Assembly: GCA_021299735.1 (NCBI GenBank)
Contig: JAJTEM010000010.1
Coordinates: 1 to 64,000 of the forward strand
DNA from: Burkholderiales bacterium
GTDB taxonomy: Bacteria > Pseudomonadota > Gammaproteobacteria > Burkholderiales > Burkholderiaceae_B
Direction: 5' to 3'
Length of the DNA stretch: 64,000 nucleotides
Positions within the stretch are counted from its first letter, which is position 1; the number at the start of each line of letters is the position of its first letter. Made by a program: the position numbers and the translations under genes. The notes below the pieces were generated by a model. It searched no databases, was not told the origin of the DNA, and saw only the letters and a list, made by a program, of their open reading frames with translations. This document shows positions 39,759 through 52,539 of this stretch, piece after piece.

Positions 39759-40799
39759 TTACTTCGCGGCGGTCACAATGGTGTGTGCTTCACCCTCTAT
39801 ACGCGGACGTACAACACCTACCTGGTATACCTTTTCACCAGCCGCAGCTAACACATCCATGGCAGGTTTGGCCTGTTCTGCAGGCAACACCACCACCATG
39901 CCAATGCCGCAGTTGAATACCCGGTTCATTTCATCAAACGGCACCTGGCCGTTTTCTTGCAGCCACTTGAACAATTCAGTTTCAGGCCATGTTCCGCGAT
40001 CCAGTTCAGCCACCAGGTTTTCCGGCAACACACGTGGAATGTTTTCAACCAGCCCGCCACCAGTGATGTGGGCCAATGCATGAACAGGCAATTTTTTAAT
40101 TAACTCAAGCACAGGCTTCACGTACATGCGTGTGGGAGCCATGATGGCTTCACGCAATGGAATACCGTCGCAAAGCTGGTTCAAATCGGGTTGGGCACGT
40201 TCGAGAATTTTGCGCACCAGTGAAAAACCATTGGAGTGAATGCCATTACTGGCCAAACCCAAAATTACATCGCCCGCCTTCACCTTGCTGGCATCCAGAA
40301 TCTCAGATTTCTCAACAATACCCACTGCAAAACCGGCCAGGTCGTACTCGCCATCGGGGTACATACCAGGCATTTCAGCAGTTTCACCGCCAATTAAGGC
40401 GCAGCCAGCTTGCTCGCAGCCATAGGCAATACCACCCACCACGCTGGCGGCGGTTTTCACATCCAGCTTGCCGCATGCAAAGTAATCGAGAAAATAAAGA
40501 GGCTCTGCGCCTTGCACCAGAATGTCGTTGGCACTCATGGCCACCAAATCGATACCCACGGTGTTGTGAATATTCCACTCAAAGGCCAGCTTCAGCTTTG
40601 TGCCTACACCATCAGTGCCGGAAACCAGCACGGGCTCCTTGTACCCTTTTGGTACCTCAAACATGGCACCAAAACCGCCAATACCAGCCAACACGCCGGG
40701 GCGCATTGTACGTTTGGCCAAGGGTTTGATTGCATCAACCAGATCATCACCGGCTTGCATGTCGACGCCGGCATCTTTGTAGGTCAAGGGAGAATTCAT
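39759..40799 (-). CDS. purM: Phosphoribosylformylglycinamidine cyclo-ligase
   Basis: [60 protein letters not shown]; start at MNSPLTY (40799). Confidence 0.97.
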   Translation of the reverse strand: MNSPLTYKDAGVDMQAGDDLVDAIKPLAKRTMRPGVLAGIGGFGAMFEVPKGYKEPVLVSGTDGVGTKLKLAFEWNIHNTVGIDLVAMSANDILVQGAEPLYFLDYFACGKLDVKTAASVVGGIAYGCEQAGCALIGGETAEMPGMYPDGEYDLAGFAVGIVEKSEILDASKVKAGDVILGLASNGIHSNGFSLVRKILERAQPDLNQLCDGIPLREAIMAPTRMYVKPVLELIKKLPVHALAHITGGGLVENIPRVLPENLVAELDRGTWPETELFKWLQENGQVPFDEMNRVFNCGIGMVVVLPAEQAKPAMDVLAAAGEKVYQVGVVRPRIEGEAHTIVTAAK

Positions 40800-40948
40800 G
40801 GAAATTCGGTCCGAAAAATGGTGAAGCTGGATTGCTTGCTTCAGGTTTATGGCCACAAGCGCGAGTAGCCATATTTTAACCGAGACAAGGCATAAAAAGT
40901 GCCATTCAAGGGTATTATTGAGAGTTGCTCTATCTCCCCGCTTTGGCA

Positions 40949-41650
40949 ATGCCCATGCAACAGTTGCTTCTCGATGTGTTCACGCCACCCAGGCCAACAC
41001 TGTCCAACTTCCTGGTTGGGCAGAATGGGCAGCTTGTGCATGAACTGCGGGAATTGATGAACATGAAGGGAACAAGCCCGTTTATGTACATCTACGGGCC
41101 TTCAGGCTGCGGGAAAAGCCATTTGCTTCGCAGTGTGGCCAGCCAACTGGGTGTCAATGTGCTTGCGGGTAGCAATCGCTTCGTATTCAAACCGAGCGAA
41201 CAAACCTTGGTCATCGACAACATTGACCACCTAACCCCGTATTCCCAGGTTCAATTGTTCAATGCTTTCAATTCAAGCATGGCCGAGAACAAACCCGCTA
41301 AAATTGTGTTGGCTGGTGAATTGCCAACCACTGAATTGAAGCTGCGGGACGATTTGCGCACGCGCATTGAAGCAGGCTTGTGTTTGCGGATTAAACCCCT
41401 GAGCGACCAGGAAAAACATGAAGCACTACAAACCATGGCGAAATCGCGGGGCCTGCAATTGAGCGAGGAAGTGATTGATTACGCGCTTCGCTACTTCCAG
41501 CGAGACATGGGTTCGCTGATGGCGGTGATGGACGGGCTGGATCGCTTTTCCCTTGAACAACAAAAACCGGTGAGCGTGAATTTGCTGCGCCACTGGATGA
41601 AACGACGAGAAAGTCTGGTAATTCGAGAATATGAAACTCGCACTGTTTGA
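40949..41650 (+). CDS. hda: DnaA regulatory inactivator Hda
   Basis: DnaA-like AAA protein: [37 protein letters not shown]; start taken at MPMQQLLLD. Confidence 0.92.
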   Translation: MPMQQLLLDVFTPPRPTLSNFLVGQNGQLVHELRELMNMKGTSPFMYIYGPSGCGKSHLLRSVASQLGVNVLAGSNRFVFKPSEQTLVIDNIDHLTPYSQVQLFNAFNSSMAENKPAKIVLAGELPTTELKLRDDLRTRIEAGLCLRIKPLSDQEKHEALQTMAKSRGLQLSEEVIDYALRYFQRDMGSLMAVMDGLDRFSLEQQKPVSVNLLRHWMKRRESLVIREYETRTV

Positions 41651-42296
41651 CCTTGACAACACCCTGTTGCCCATTGATTCGGATCATGGCTGGTCCCAAT
41701 TCCTGATTAACAAAGGAGTGCTTGACCGCGCCGAGTTTGAAGCACGCAACAACCAGTTTTTTGCAGACTACAAAGCGGGCACATTGAACATCGACGAGTT
41801 TCTGGACTTTCAGCTACGCCCGCTACGCGACAACAAACGTGCGCAGCTGGCTGTTTGGCATGATGAATTCATGGCCGAGGTGATTCGACCCAACATGAAG
41901 CCAAGCGCAATTGAACTGGTCAAACAGCACCAGGCTGAAAACGCAGTTTGCATCGTCATTACAGCCACCAACAGCTTTATTACCCAACCCATCGCAAAGG
42001 CCTTCGGCATTGAAGCCTTAATTGCAACCGAGCCTGAACTTGTGAATGGCGAGTACACCGGCAAGGTAAGCGGAGTGCCAAGTTTCAGGGAAGGCAAGGT
42101 CAGCAGGCTGAACGACTGGCTGGCAGCGAAAAACTGGACCCTGAACAGTTTCGAAAGCAGCCACTTTTACAGCGACTCGATCAACGACCTGCCCCTTCTG
42201 GAATGCGTCAGCCACCCCGTGGCCGCAAACCCTGACAACAAACTGGCTGAAATTGCACAAACACGCGGCTGGCCTGTACTCGAGTTGTTCAAATGA
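41631..42296 (+). CDS. HAD family hydrolase (SerB-like)
   Basis: [59 protein letters not shown]. Confidence 0.92.
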   Translation: MKLALFDLDNTLLPIDSDHGWSQFLINKGVLDRAEFEARNNQFFADYKAGTLNIDEFLDFQLRPLRDNKRAQLAVWHDEFMAEVIRPNMKPSAIELVKQHQAENAVCIVITATNSFITQPIAKAFGIEALIATEPELVNGEYTGKVSGVPSFREGKVSRLNDWLAAKNWTLNSFESSHFYSDSINDLPLLECVSHPVAANPDNKLAEIAQTRGWPVLELFK

Positions 42297-43765
42297 TCAA
42301 AAAACTGTTTAAGCGGATTTTTTCCAAGCCAGCTACCCTGGGGCGAGAACCTGCCGGGCCAGCAGCTCATTTGAACATGGGAACCCCAAAAAAACTAAAG
42401 GCCAGCTATGGCGTGCACAAGCCCAAGGTATGGAATGTGGCTGAACACAAAATTGACCGCCACCTGGTAAGCCACAACGCCATTCGCGTGTGCGAAACTT
42501 TGCAAAGCAAGGGCTACAAGGCATTTGTTGTGGGCGGCGCTGTGCGCGATTTGCTGCTAGGCATGCGCCCCAAAGACTTCGACGTGGCCACCGATGCAAG
42601 CCCTGAGCAAACCCAGCGGCTATTTCGCCGCGCACGGGTAATTGGCAGGCGCTTTCAAATTGTGCATGTCATGTTCGGCCCGGAAACCATTGAAACATCC
42701 ACTTTCCGAGCCCTTGCCAGTGCGAGCAACGAGAAGGACGAACACGGGCGTGTGCTGCGCGACAATGAATTCGGCCGCCAGGATGAAGATGCCTCCAGGC
42801 GCGACTTCACTGTAAACGCCATGTACTACGACCCTAGCACTGAAACCGTGTGGGATTACCACCATGGCATGGAAGACCTGCGCGCCCGCGTGCTGCGCAT
42901 GATCGGTGAGCCCAGCCTGCGCTACCGCGAAGACCCCGTGCGCATGCTGCGCGTGGTGCGTTTTGCAGCCAAACTGAATTTCGAGATTGAACCGGCCACT
43001 TACGCACCAATTGCGGAATTGTCCGATTTATTACGCAATGTACCCGCTTCGCGCCTGTTTGATGAAATGCTCAAACTGCTGATGAGCGGTTCGGCCATGG
43101 CCTGCCTGAAAGGCCTGCGGGAAGCGGGCTTGCACCACGGTGTGTTTCCCCTGCTCGATGCAATTCTGGAACATGAACGGGGAGAGCCTTTCCTGACCGA
43201 AGCACTGGCCCGCACCGACAAACGCGTAAAAGAAGGCAAGCCACTTAGCCCAGGTTTTTTGTTTGCCTGCCTGCTGTGGCACTTGGTGCTTGAAAACTGG
43301 GAAAAGAAACTTCAGCAGGGAGAACTGAAATTCCCTGCCCTGTTTGCCGCGATGGACGATGTACTGGCCGAGCAAACCGAACGCACCGCCATTCCGCGCC
43401 GCCTGACTGGCGACATGCGTGAGATTTGGGCTTTTCAACCACGCTTTGAAAAACGCGCAGGCAAAGCACCGTTTCGCATGCTGGAACAACAAAAATTCCG
43501 GGCTGCGCTTGATTTCTATGAATTGCGCGCCATGGTTGGCGATGTAGACGCAGATATTGAGCTGGCCGAATGGTGGCGCGAATTCAGCGATGGAGATGTA
43601 AACAATCGCCAGAACATGCTGGACGCACTGCGCGGCACACCGGCAGGTACTGATGGCGCAGCCAAGAAAAAACGGCGCCGCAGAAAGCCAAAACAGGGCG
43701 CGGGTACGCAAGGTACGGGCGCAGCTAGTTCAAGCAATACCGAGCAAGGGCAGCACGGCGAGTGA
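42293..43765 (+). CDS. pcnB: Poly(A) polymerase
   Basis: GYKAFVVGGAVRDLLLGMRPKDFDVATDASPEQ..RRDFTVNAMYYDP; basic C-terminal KKKRRRRKPKQ. Confidence 0.95.
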   Translation: MIKKLFKRIFSKPATLGREPAGPAAHLNMGTPKKLKASYGVHKPKVWNVAEHKIDRHLVSHNAIRVCETLQSKGYKAFVVGGAVRDLLLGMRPKDFDVATDASPEQTQRLFRRARVIGRRFQIVHVMFGPETIETSTFRALASASNEKDEHGRVLRDNEFGRQDEDASRRDFTVNAMYYDPSTETVWDYHHGMEDLRARVLRMIGEPSLRYREDPVRMLRVVRFAAKLNFEIEPATYAPIAELSDLLRNVPASRLFDEMLKLLMSGSAMACLKGLREAGLHHGVFPLLDAILEHERGEPFLTEALARTDKRVKEGKPLSPGFLFACLLWHLVLENWEKKLQQGELKFPALFAAMDDVLAEQTERTAIPRRLTGDMREIWAFQPRFEKRAGKAPFRMLEQQKFRAALDFYELRAMVGDVDADIELAEWWREFSDGDVNNRQNMLDALRGTPAGTDGAAKKKRRRRKPKQGAGTQGTGAASSSNTEQGQHGE

Positions 43766-44253
43766 ACAGCGCGCAGATCCGTACACTTAGTTACCTCGGC
43801 TTGGGCGGCAACCTGGGGCACCCCATGGCCTTGTTCGATGAAGTGGTCGAACACTTTCGCGCCAACCCCTTGGCCAGTTCGGTGAGAGAATCGGCTCGAT
43901 TTGAAAGTGCCCCGGTTGACGCAACCGGGCCAAACTATGTCAATTCCGTACTCGAATTAATGTGGCACGGCAGCGCCGAGCAACTGTTAAATGCCTGCAT
44001 GGAGATTGAAACACAGCTTGGGCGAGTTCGCACCACGCGCAACGCACCCCGCCCTATTGATGTGGATGTGCTCCTGATTGGCGAGCAAACCGTTAATACA
44101 TCGAAGCTTACGGTGCCCCACCCACGCATGCATTTGCGGCGTTTTGTACTTGAACCGCTGTTGCAATTAAACCCGGGGGTTCTAATCCCGGAACTTGGCC
44201 CAGCTAAAAATTACCTGCCCGACACACTCGATCAAATCGTCAAGGCAATTTGA
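43762..44253 (+). CDS. folK: 2-amino-4-hydroxy-6-hydroxymethyldihydropteridine diphosphokinase
   Basis: YLGLGGNLGHPM..LGRVRTTRNAPRPIDVDVLLIG..VPHPRMHLRRFVLEPL. Confidence 0.95.
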   Translation: MNSAQIRTLSYLGLGGNLGHPMALFDEVVEHFRANPLASSVRESARFESAPVDATGPNYVNSVLELMWHGSAEQLLNACMEIETQLGRVRTTRNAPRPIDVDVLLIGEQTVNTSKLTVPHPRMHLRRFVLEPLLQLNPGVLIPELGPAKNYLPDTLDQIVKAI

Positions 44254-44328
44254 AGTCTTTTTCCAATACCAGCTTTACCCCTGCGCTACACTGAGGCCGC
44301 GCGCAAGCCATTCACCGGAGATTGAAAC

Positions 44329-44970
44329 TTGTTGTCAGAAAAGTATCGCCACATCGTGATTGAAGGCCCAATTGGCGTAGGTAAAACCTCGCTGGCCCGA
44401 CTGATCGCCCAGCGATTTCAGGCTGAACTGCTACTCGAAAAACCCGAGGACAACCCGTTTCTGGAAAAGTTTTATCAGGAACCCGCACGCTACGCCCTGC
44501 CCACCCAATTGTTTTTCCTGTTTCAGCGAATTGGGCAGCTGCGGGATTTAACCCAACGGGATTTTTTCGAGAATATGGTTGTCAGCGATTTTTTACTGGA
44601 AAAAGACCGCATGTTTGCCGGCCTTACCCTAGACGAGGAAGAACTAAAGCTGTACCAACAAATTTACCAACACCAAAGCCCGCAAACAAGCGTGCCAGAT
44701 TTGGTCATTTACCTGCAAGCCTCGCCACAAGCGCTGATTGAACGGGTGCAAAAACGCGCCACCCCCTACGAAGTGAACATTACCGAAGCGTATTTGTCTC
44801 AGTTAAGCGATGCATACAGCAAATTCTTCTACCACTACGACGATGCCCCCCTGTTGATTGTGAACACCGAGCATTTAAACCCGGTTGACCATTCGGAAGA
44901 CTTCGATTTGCTGCTAAACCAGATTGAAACCATGAAAGGTCGGCGCGAATTTTTTAACTGGTCTGAATAA
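44329..44970 (+). CDS. Deoxynucleoside kinase
   Basis: HIVIEGPIGVGKTSLARLIAQRF; dNK-family context upstream of panB. Confidence 0.88.
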   Translation: MLSEKYRHIVIEGPIGVGKTSLARLIAQRFQAELLLEKPEDNPFLEKFYQEPARYALPTQLFFLFQRIGQLRDLTQRDFFENMVVSDFLLEKDRMFAGLTLDEEELKLYQQIYQHQSPQTSVPDLVIYLQASPQALIERVQKRATPYEVNITEAYLSQLSDAYSKFFYHYDDAPLLIVNTEHLNPVDHSEDFDLLLNQIETMKGRREFFNWSE

Positions 44971-44988
44971 ACAGAAAGAGCACACACC

Positions 44989-46677
<1,689 letters not shown>

Positions 46678-46678
<1 letters not shown>

Positions 46679-47058
46679 TGCATCGTGAGATGTTGCTCGG
46701 AAAAATTCACCGAGCCAAAGTAACCCACTGCGAACTGCACTACGAAGGTTCCTGCGCGATTGATGAAAATCTTCTCGAAGCATCGGGCATTATCGAGTTT
46801 CAGCGCATTGATATTTATGTAATCGACAATGGCGAGCGTTTTTCAACCTACGCCATCAAGGGCGAGCGCGGAAGCGGCATGATTTCCTTAAATGGTGCTG
46901 CTGCACGCCGTGCGCAAAAAGGTGACTTGGTGATTATTGCCGCCTATGGCACGCTGGATGACCAAGAATGCAAAACATTCCAGCCCAAGCTGGTTTTCGT
47001 GGATGACAACAACGTGATCGCCGAGCAACGCGGGCATATTCCGACGCAAAAGATTTAA
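46678..47058 (+). CDS. panD: Aspartate 1-decarboxylase
   Basis: [47 protein letters not shown]. Confidence 0.96.
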
Positions 47059-47352
47059 AGCTGAAGGCCCTTCGTTTTGATTTGCGCGTGTCGTAGAAAA
47101 AAAACGATGTGTTCGATCATCGGTATGCTCAATGTCATTTAGCGCCAATTGACCTCAAATAATTCCTTCATAGTGTTAATGGGGTTATACCCCTTTGGCG
47201 ATTAATCTCCGTTTCTGATGATGATTCGCACCAAAATCAAAACAGAGAAACCCAGTTTTTGGCAAATCTAGTCGGAACTAATTCTCTTTACCAAGCTACA
47301 AAAATTGTCGGTTTGTATTGATCGCTTGGACGCGGGAATTCAGAAGCAGAAA

Positions 47353-47571
47353 ATGAAAGAATATACATTTTTCATTAACCTTAGTTATCAGCAGTGGCTT
47401 GGCTTTTATCGTGGAAATTACCGAGAACTCATTGTGGCTAGTAATGAGGGGGATCGACTACAAATTCCAGCTCATCACTTTACCCAGTTTACGACACCGG
47501 CGGGCCTATATGGGAATTTTAAATTGATATTAACGCCCAACAACTCGGTCGCATCATTGGTACAACTTTGA
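47353..47571 (+). CDS. DUF2835-like small protein
   Basis: MKEYTFFINLSYQQWLGFYRGNYRELIVASNEGDRLQIPAHHFTQFTTPAGLYGNFKLILTPNNSVASLVQL resembles DUF2835 (SYxxFLxxYxG..V.A..G.RLQ.PA..LR.F.T..G..G.F.L......L..L). Confidence 0.75.
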   Translation: MKEYTFFINLSYQQWLGFYRGNYRELIVASNEGDRLQIPAHHFTQFTTPAGLYGNFKLILTPNNSVASLVQL

Positions 47572-47715
47572 GCTATCGTCGCTGTTCACTGGACAGACAC
47601 AAGTTCACCCCCAACTTCGTCGATGTCAATCAGCATGCAGAACCCCGCTGTTGATTCACCGCGGTTCAAGTGTCGGTGCCGACGAAGGAACCAATCCCTT
47701 CATGCTTGAAAAAAA

Positions 47716-48753
47716 TCAAGCAGACGCCCGCTTCAACCGATCGGCAACAGCTTCCCAATCCGGGCCTGGTGAAGGCTTTTCAAACAGCACTTGTTTGCAG
47801 GCCAATTCATCGGCCTGCCGCAAGGTGGCATACAGCGCTTTGGCCACTTCAGCGGGTTTGTCGCTAAGGGCTTCAACCAACACTGCCGCGTACTGTTCGC
47901 GTAGTGCGTCGGCTTGTGCCAGAAATTCATCGCTCCAGCCCACACACAGGGTTTTGTTGTTCAACTGCAAAGCCGACAATTCGCTGGCTGGCAACACCCA
48001 CACTTTGGCATCCGGGCTGTAGTGCTTTTCCAGCGCACCGGAAACACGGGGGTTAGCATTGGGGGTTTTGGAAACTTCACCGTGAGTTTTTACTGGCACA
48101 CCCAGCACCGCCTGTATTTGCGCAGCTGTAATTGCGCCAGGCCTTAATACCGCAGGCTGGTCATTCAGCAGTGAAACAATGGTCGATTCAATGCCCACTT
48201 CGGGTACATCGCCGTCCAGAATGAAGGGGATTCGATCGCCCAGTTCAGCCAACACATGGCTTGCGCGGGTGGGGCTTACTTTGCCAAACCGGTTGGCCGA
48301 TGGTGCTGCCACAGGCACACCCGTGGCTTTCAACAGTTCAATTGCAACCGGGTGTGATGGGCAGCGAATTCCCACAGAATTCTGCCCACCTGTTACCTCA
48401 AAAGGCATGCGTTCACCTTTGGGTACCACCAAGGTAAGCGGGCCGGGCCAAAATGCGTCGATCAACTTTTGCATGGTGGGCGTAACTTCGCCAACCCAGC
48501 CGGCTAAATTTGCGCCGGGTGCAACATGGGCAATTAGCGGATGTTCGGAAGGCCGCCCCTTGGCTTTGAATATCCCTTCAATCCCGCCAAGCTGTGTAAC
48601 TGCGGCCCCCAGGCCAAACACGGTTTCGGTGGGAAATGCGACCAATTGGCCATGCTGAAGCGCTTGCGCGCAGCGCTGTATGTTGCCTGCGGTGGGGCTG
48701 AGCAGTTCAGCATGCATGTGGGGCATGCCGGAATCAGTCGTCGTCATCGCCAA
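47716..48753 (-). CDS. L-threonylcarbamoyladenylate synthase (Sua5 type)
   Basis: LQHGQLVAFPTETVFGLGAAV..KGRPSEHPLIAHV..PSANRFGKVSPTRASHV; C-terminal Sua5 domain. Confidence 0.94.
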   Translation of the reverse strand: MAMTTTDSGMPHMHAELLSPTAGNIQRCAQALQHGQLVAFPTETVFGLGAAVTQLGGIEGIFKAKGRPSEHPLIAHVAPGANLAGWVGEVTPTMQKLIDAFWPGPLTLVVPKGERMPFEVTGGQNSVGIRCPSHPVAIELLKATGVPVAAPSANRFGKVSPTRASHVLAELGDRIPFILDGDVPEVGIESTIVSLLNDQPAVLRPGAITAAQIQAVLGVPVKTHGEVSKTPNANPRVSGALEKHYSPDAKVWVLPASELSALQLNNKTLCVGWSDEFLAQADALREQYAAVLVEALSDKPAEVAKALYATLRQADELACKQVLFEKPSPGPDWEAVADRLKRASA

Positions 48754-49909
48754 TGCCCAGAATATCCCTCACTTCTTGGGCAACTGCCAGAGCACGGTCA
48801 AGGGTTTCCGCAATTACGGTAATGTGGCCCATTTTGCGCCCTACCCGGGCTTGTTCTTTGCCGTACAAGTGCAACTTCACTTCTGGAATGGCCAGTACTT
48901 TTTCCCAGGCAGGTTCGCGAACGCTACCGTCTTCGCTGTACCACAAGTCGCCCAGCAAGTTCACCATCACAGCGGGGCTGTGCTGGCGGGTATCGCCCAA
49001 CGGCAGGCCGGCCAGAATTCTTGCCTGTTGTTCAAACTGGCAAGTTACACAGGCGTCTATGGAATAGTGGCCGCTGTTGTGGGGCCGCGGTGCAATTTCA
49101 TTCACCACAAGGCCGAGTTCGTCAACCACAAAAAATTCAACACACAACACACCAATGTAATCGAGCGCCCCTGCAATTGAAATTGCATTGGCGCGGGCTT
49201 GCGCTGCCATGGCGTCGTCAATTCGAGCGGGCACAATGGTAGTGGCCAAAATGCCCTTGCGGTGGTGGTTTTCAGCCACGGGGAAAGTTGCGCATTCGCC
49301 TTTGTGGTCACGGGCCACAATCACTGACATTTCTTTTTGCAAGGCAAGGCGCTTTTCAAGCACACATTCCACTTCATTCAAATCAGCAAAGGCCTTGCGT
49401 ACCTCGTCGAGCGTTTTAACGCGCACTTGCCCTTTGCCGTCGTAGCCCAGGCGGGCTGTTTTTACGATACCAGGCAACAAATGCTGCAGTTCATCGGTAA
49501 TGTCAGCCATGTTGCGAATGGCTGCATGCGGTGCAACCGGTACGCCACAACCTGTGATGTAGGCTTTTTCTTCAATGCGGTTTTGTGCCACGCCCACGGA
49601 GAAAGCCGAGGGGCTAACCGGGATACTTTTCGAAAGCGTATCAAGCGCCAAAGCGGGTACATTTTCGAATTCGGTGGTTACACCAATGCAACGCTGGGCC
49701 AGTTTGGCCAGCGCTTGATCATCCATATAATCGGCCAGTACCTGGTCGTCGGCCACGGAGCCGGCGGGGCCATTGGCTACCGGGTCTAGCACCAGCACGC
49801 GGTAACCCATGCTTTGCGCAGCCATGCAGAACATGCGGCCCAACTGGCCACCGCCCAACAGGCCCAGCCACTGACCAGGTTTGGCTGTTTTGAATTCGAT
49901 CTTGCTCAT
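48734..49909 (-). CDS. purK: 5-(carboxyamino)imidazole ribonucleotide synthase
   Basis: LGLLGGGQLGRMFCMAAQSMGYRVLVLDP..VNEIAPRPHNSGHYSIDACVTCQFEQ. Confidence 0.96.
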   Translation of the reverse strand: MSKIEFKTAKPGQWLGLLGGGQLGRMFCMAAQSMGYRVLVLDPVANGPAGSVADDQVLADYMDDQALAKLAQRCIGVTTEFENVPALALDTLSKSIPVSPSAFSVGVAQNRIEEKAYITGCGVPVAPHAAIRNMADITDELQHLLPGIVKTARLGYDGKGQVRVKTLDEVRKAFADLNEVECVLEKRLALQKEMSVIVARDHKGECATFPVAENHHRKGILATTIVPARIDDAMAAQARANAISIAGALDYIGVLCVEFFVVDELGLVVNEIAPRPHNSGHYSIDACVTCQFEQQARILAGLPLGDTRQHSPAVMVNLLGDLWYSEDGSVREPAWEKVLAIPEVKLHLYGKEQARVGRKMGHITVIAETLDRALAVAQEVRDILGIGDDDD

Positions 49910-49925
49910 GTGTTTGGCTTAAAAA

Positions 49926-50447
49926 TCAACGCAATGGGGGCAGTTCCATTTCACGGGCCACATTCGATTGGGCTACGCGAAAATCCTGCAATTTCTGGTT
50001 CAGTACAGTGTCGGTCAAGGCCAGAATGGCGACCGCGCCCAAGGCCGCATTGGCAGCACCGGCCTCGCCGATGGCAAACGTGTGTACCGGAATGCCTTTG
50101 GGCATTTGGACAATCGACAACAGGGAATCTTCACCACGCAGGTACTTGGAGGGCACCGGCACGCCCATGACAGGCACAATTGTTTTAGCCGCCAGCATGC
50201 CCGGCAGGTGGGCCGCACCACCCGCACCGGCGATGATCACCTGAATACCACGGGTTGCGGCGGTTTCGGCGTAAGCAAACATTTCATCGGGCATGCGGTG
50301 GGCTGACACCACGCGGGCTTCATAGTCCACACCAAAATCGCGCAACACTTGCACGGCATTTTTCATCACTTCCCAGTCGGAAGACGAACCCATAACCACG
50401 CCCACTTTGGGATGGTCGCTGGTGTGCATGTGTGTGGCTTCTGTCAT
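49926..50447 (-). CDS. purE: 5-(carboxyamino)imidazole ribonucleotide mutase
   Basis: [50 protein letters not shown]. Confidence 0.96.
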   Translation of the reverse strand: MTEATHMHTSDHPKVGVVMGSSSDWEVMKNAVQVLRDFGVDYEARVVSAHRMPDEMFAYAETAATRGIQVIIAGAGGAAHLPGMLAAKTIVPVMGVPVPSKYLRGEDSLLSIVQMPKGIPVHTFAIGEAGAANAALGAVAILALTDTVLNQKLQDFRVAQSNVAREMELPPLR

Positions 50448-50453
50448 GTTCTC

Positions 50454-51350
50454 TTATCCTATCCAAAGGCGGCCAGTCAAAATTTCATAGGCCTGGCGAT
50501 ATTTGGCCGCTGTTTTGTCGATGATTTCTTGTGGCAGTGTAGGCGCTGGTGCCTTTTTGTTCCAGCCCGGCACGCTTTCCAGGTAGTCGCGAACAAACTG
50601 TTTGTCGTAAGAAGGTGGGGAAATACCCACCTGGTATTGGTCTGCAGGCCAGAAGCGTGAAGAATCAGCGGTGAGCACTTCGTCCATCAAGGTCAGGGTG
50701 CCGTTTTCATCCAGCCCGAATTCAAATTTGGTGTCGGCAATAATAATGCCTTGGCGTGCTGCATAATCGCTGGCCTTGGTGTACAAGGCAATGGACACAT
50801 CGCGAATTTGCTTGGCAAGGTCACGACCAACCACATCACTCATGGTGTCGAAATCAATGTTTTCGTCGTGCTCGCCCATGGCGGCCTTGGTGGCTGGCGT
50901 AAAAATTGGATGGTCTAGTTTGGCGGCCATTTGCATGCCGGGTGGCAGCTTGATACCGCACACTGCGCCTGTGGCTTGGTAATCTTTCCAGCCGGAACCA
51001 ATCAGGTAACCACGCACCACGGCCTCAATTGGCAGGGCCTTCAGCTTTTTGACCACCATGGAGCGGCCCTTGATTTGTGGTGCTTCCTCAGCCGACACCA
51101 CGGTTTCAGGGGCTATGCCGGTAAGGTGATTGGGTACTACATCAGCAAGAATATCGAACCAGAACTGGGCCATTTGGGTCAGCACCATGCCCTTTTCGGG
51201 AATGGGTTGATCCAGAATGACATCGAATGCGGACAGGCGGTCGCTGGCCACAATCAACATTTTGTCATCGCCAACGGAAAAATTTTCCCGAACCTTGCCT
51301 CGGTGCAGCAACGGCAGGGAAGTCAGCTTGGTTTCAAACACAGTACTCAT
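50454..51350 (-). CDS. purC: Phosphoribosylaminoimidazolesuccinocarboxamide synthase
   Basis: [52 protein letters not shown]. Confidence 0.97.
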   Translation of the reverse strand: MSTVFETKLTSLPLLHRGKVRENFSVGDDKMLIVASDRLSAFDVILDQPIPEKGMVLTQMAQFWFDILADVVPNHLTGIAPETVVSAEEAPQIKGRSMVVKKLKALPIEAVVRGYLIGSGWKDYQATGAVCGIKLPPGMQMAAKLDHPIFTPATKAAMGEHDENIDFDTMSDVVGRDLAKQIRDVSIALYTKASDYAARQGIIIADTKFEFGLDENGTLTLMDEVLTADSSRFWPADQYQVGISPPSYDKQFVRDYLESVPGWNKKAPAPTLPQEIIDKTAAKYRQAYEILTGRLWIG

Positions 51351-51378
51351 TCAAATGGCCTCTTGGTATTCAGGCTTT

Positions 51379-51410
51379 AAAAATAAAACACGCGGGGCTT
51401 TGCCCGCGTG
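51379..51410 (-). terminator. Rho-independent terminator after fba
   Basis: Minus strand CACGCGGGCAAAGCCCCGCGTG-TTTTATTTTT. Confidence 0.88.
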
Positions 51411-51436
51411 AGCTTCTACAGGCTATTGGCGACTAT

Positions 51437-52501
51437 TTATTGAACAATTTGCGCAAGTTCGCCTTTGGCGTATTTCTGCGCAATCTCGCTCATGGAAATT
51501 GGCTTGATTTTCGCGCCCTGTCCCTCGCAACCAAATTCCAGGTAACGCTGTTTGCAAATTTGCTTGGCCGCTTCGCGCGCTGGCTTCAGCCATTCACGGG
51601 CGTCGAATTTGTCGGGGTTTTCAAACAGGAACTTGCGCACGGCACCTGTCATGGCCAAACGAATGTCGGTGTCGATATTGATTTTGCGAACGCCGTACTT
51701 AATGGCTTCCTGAATTTCTTCCACAGGCACGCCGTAGGTTTCTTTCATTTTGCCGCCGTACTGGTTGATAATCGCCAGCAGTTCGGCAGGCACGGAAGAT
51801 GAACCGTGCATTACCAAATGGGTGTTTGGAATGCGGGCGTGAATTTCTTTCACGCGCGAAATGGCAAGAATATCGCCTGTGGGTTTGCGGCTGAACTTGT
51901 AGGCACCGTGGCTGGTACCAATCGCGATTGCCAACGCATCCAGTTGGGTGCTCTTCACGAACACGGCAGCCTCTTCAGGGTCGGTCAGCATTTGGCTGTG
52001 GTCAAGTTTGCCTTCAGCACCAATGCCGTCTTCTTCACCTGCTTCACCAGTTTCCAGGTTGCCCAGGCAGCCCAGTTCTCCTTCTACGGTTACACCAACC
52101 TTGTGCGCCATTTCAACAACTTTGCGGGTTACTTCCAGGTTGTATTCAAAGGAGGCAGGGGTTTTGCCATCTTCCATCAAAGAACCATCCATCATCACCG
52201 AGCCAAAGCCCAGGTCGATTGCGCCTTGGCAAACCTTGGGGCTTGTACCGTGATCCTGGTGCATCACCAGTGGAATGTGCGGAAATGCTTCAACTGCAGC
52301 CTGGATAAGGTGTTTGATAAATGGCTCGCCTGCGTACTTGCGGGCACCAGCACTGGCTTGCAGAATAACTGGCGCACCCACTTCGTCAGCGGCGGCCATT
52401 ACGGCCTGAACCTGTTCCAGGTTGTTCACGTTGAATGCGGGAATGCCATAACCGTTTTCAGCGGCATGGTCCAGCAGTTGGCGCATGGATACGAGAGGCA
52501 T
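51437..52501 (-). CDS. fba: Class II fructose-bisphosphate aldolase
   Basis: [53 protein letters not shown]. Confidence 0.97.
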   Translation of the reverse strand: MPLVSMRQLLDHAAENGYGIPAFNVNNLEQVQAVMAAADEVGAPVILQASAGARKYAGEPFIKHLIQAAVEAFPHIPLVMHQDHGTSPKVCQGAIDLGFGSVMMDGSLMEDGKTPASFEYNLEVTRKVVEMAHKVGVTVEGELGCLGNLETGEAGEEDGIGAEGKLDHSQMLTDPEEAAVFVKSTQLDALAIAIGTSHGAYKFSRKPTGDILAISRVKEIHARIPNTHLVMHGSSSVPAELLAIINQYGGKMKETYGVPVEEIQEAIKYGVRKINIDTDIRLAMTGAVRKFLFENPDKFDAREWLKPAREAAKQICKQRYLEFGCEGQGAKIKPISMSEIAQKYAKGELAQIVQ

Positions 52502-52539
52502 TTCAAAGTCTCCGAAAAATAAAATTGGTTAATAACTGT

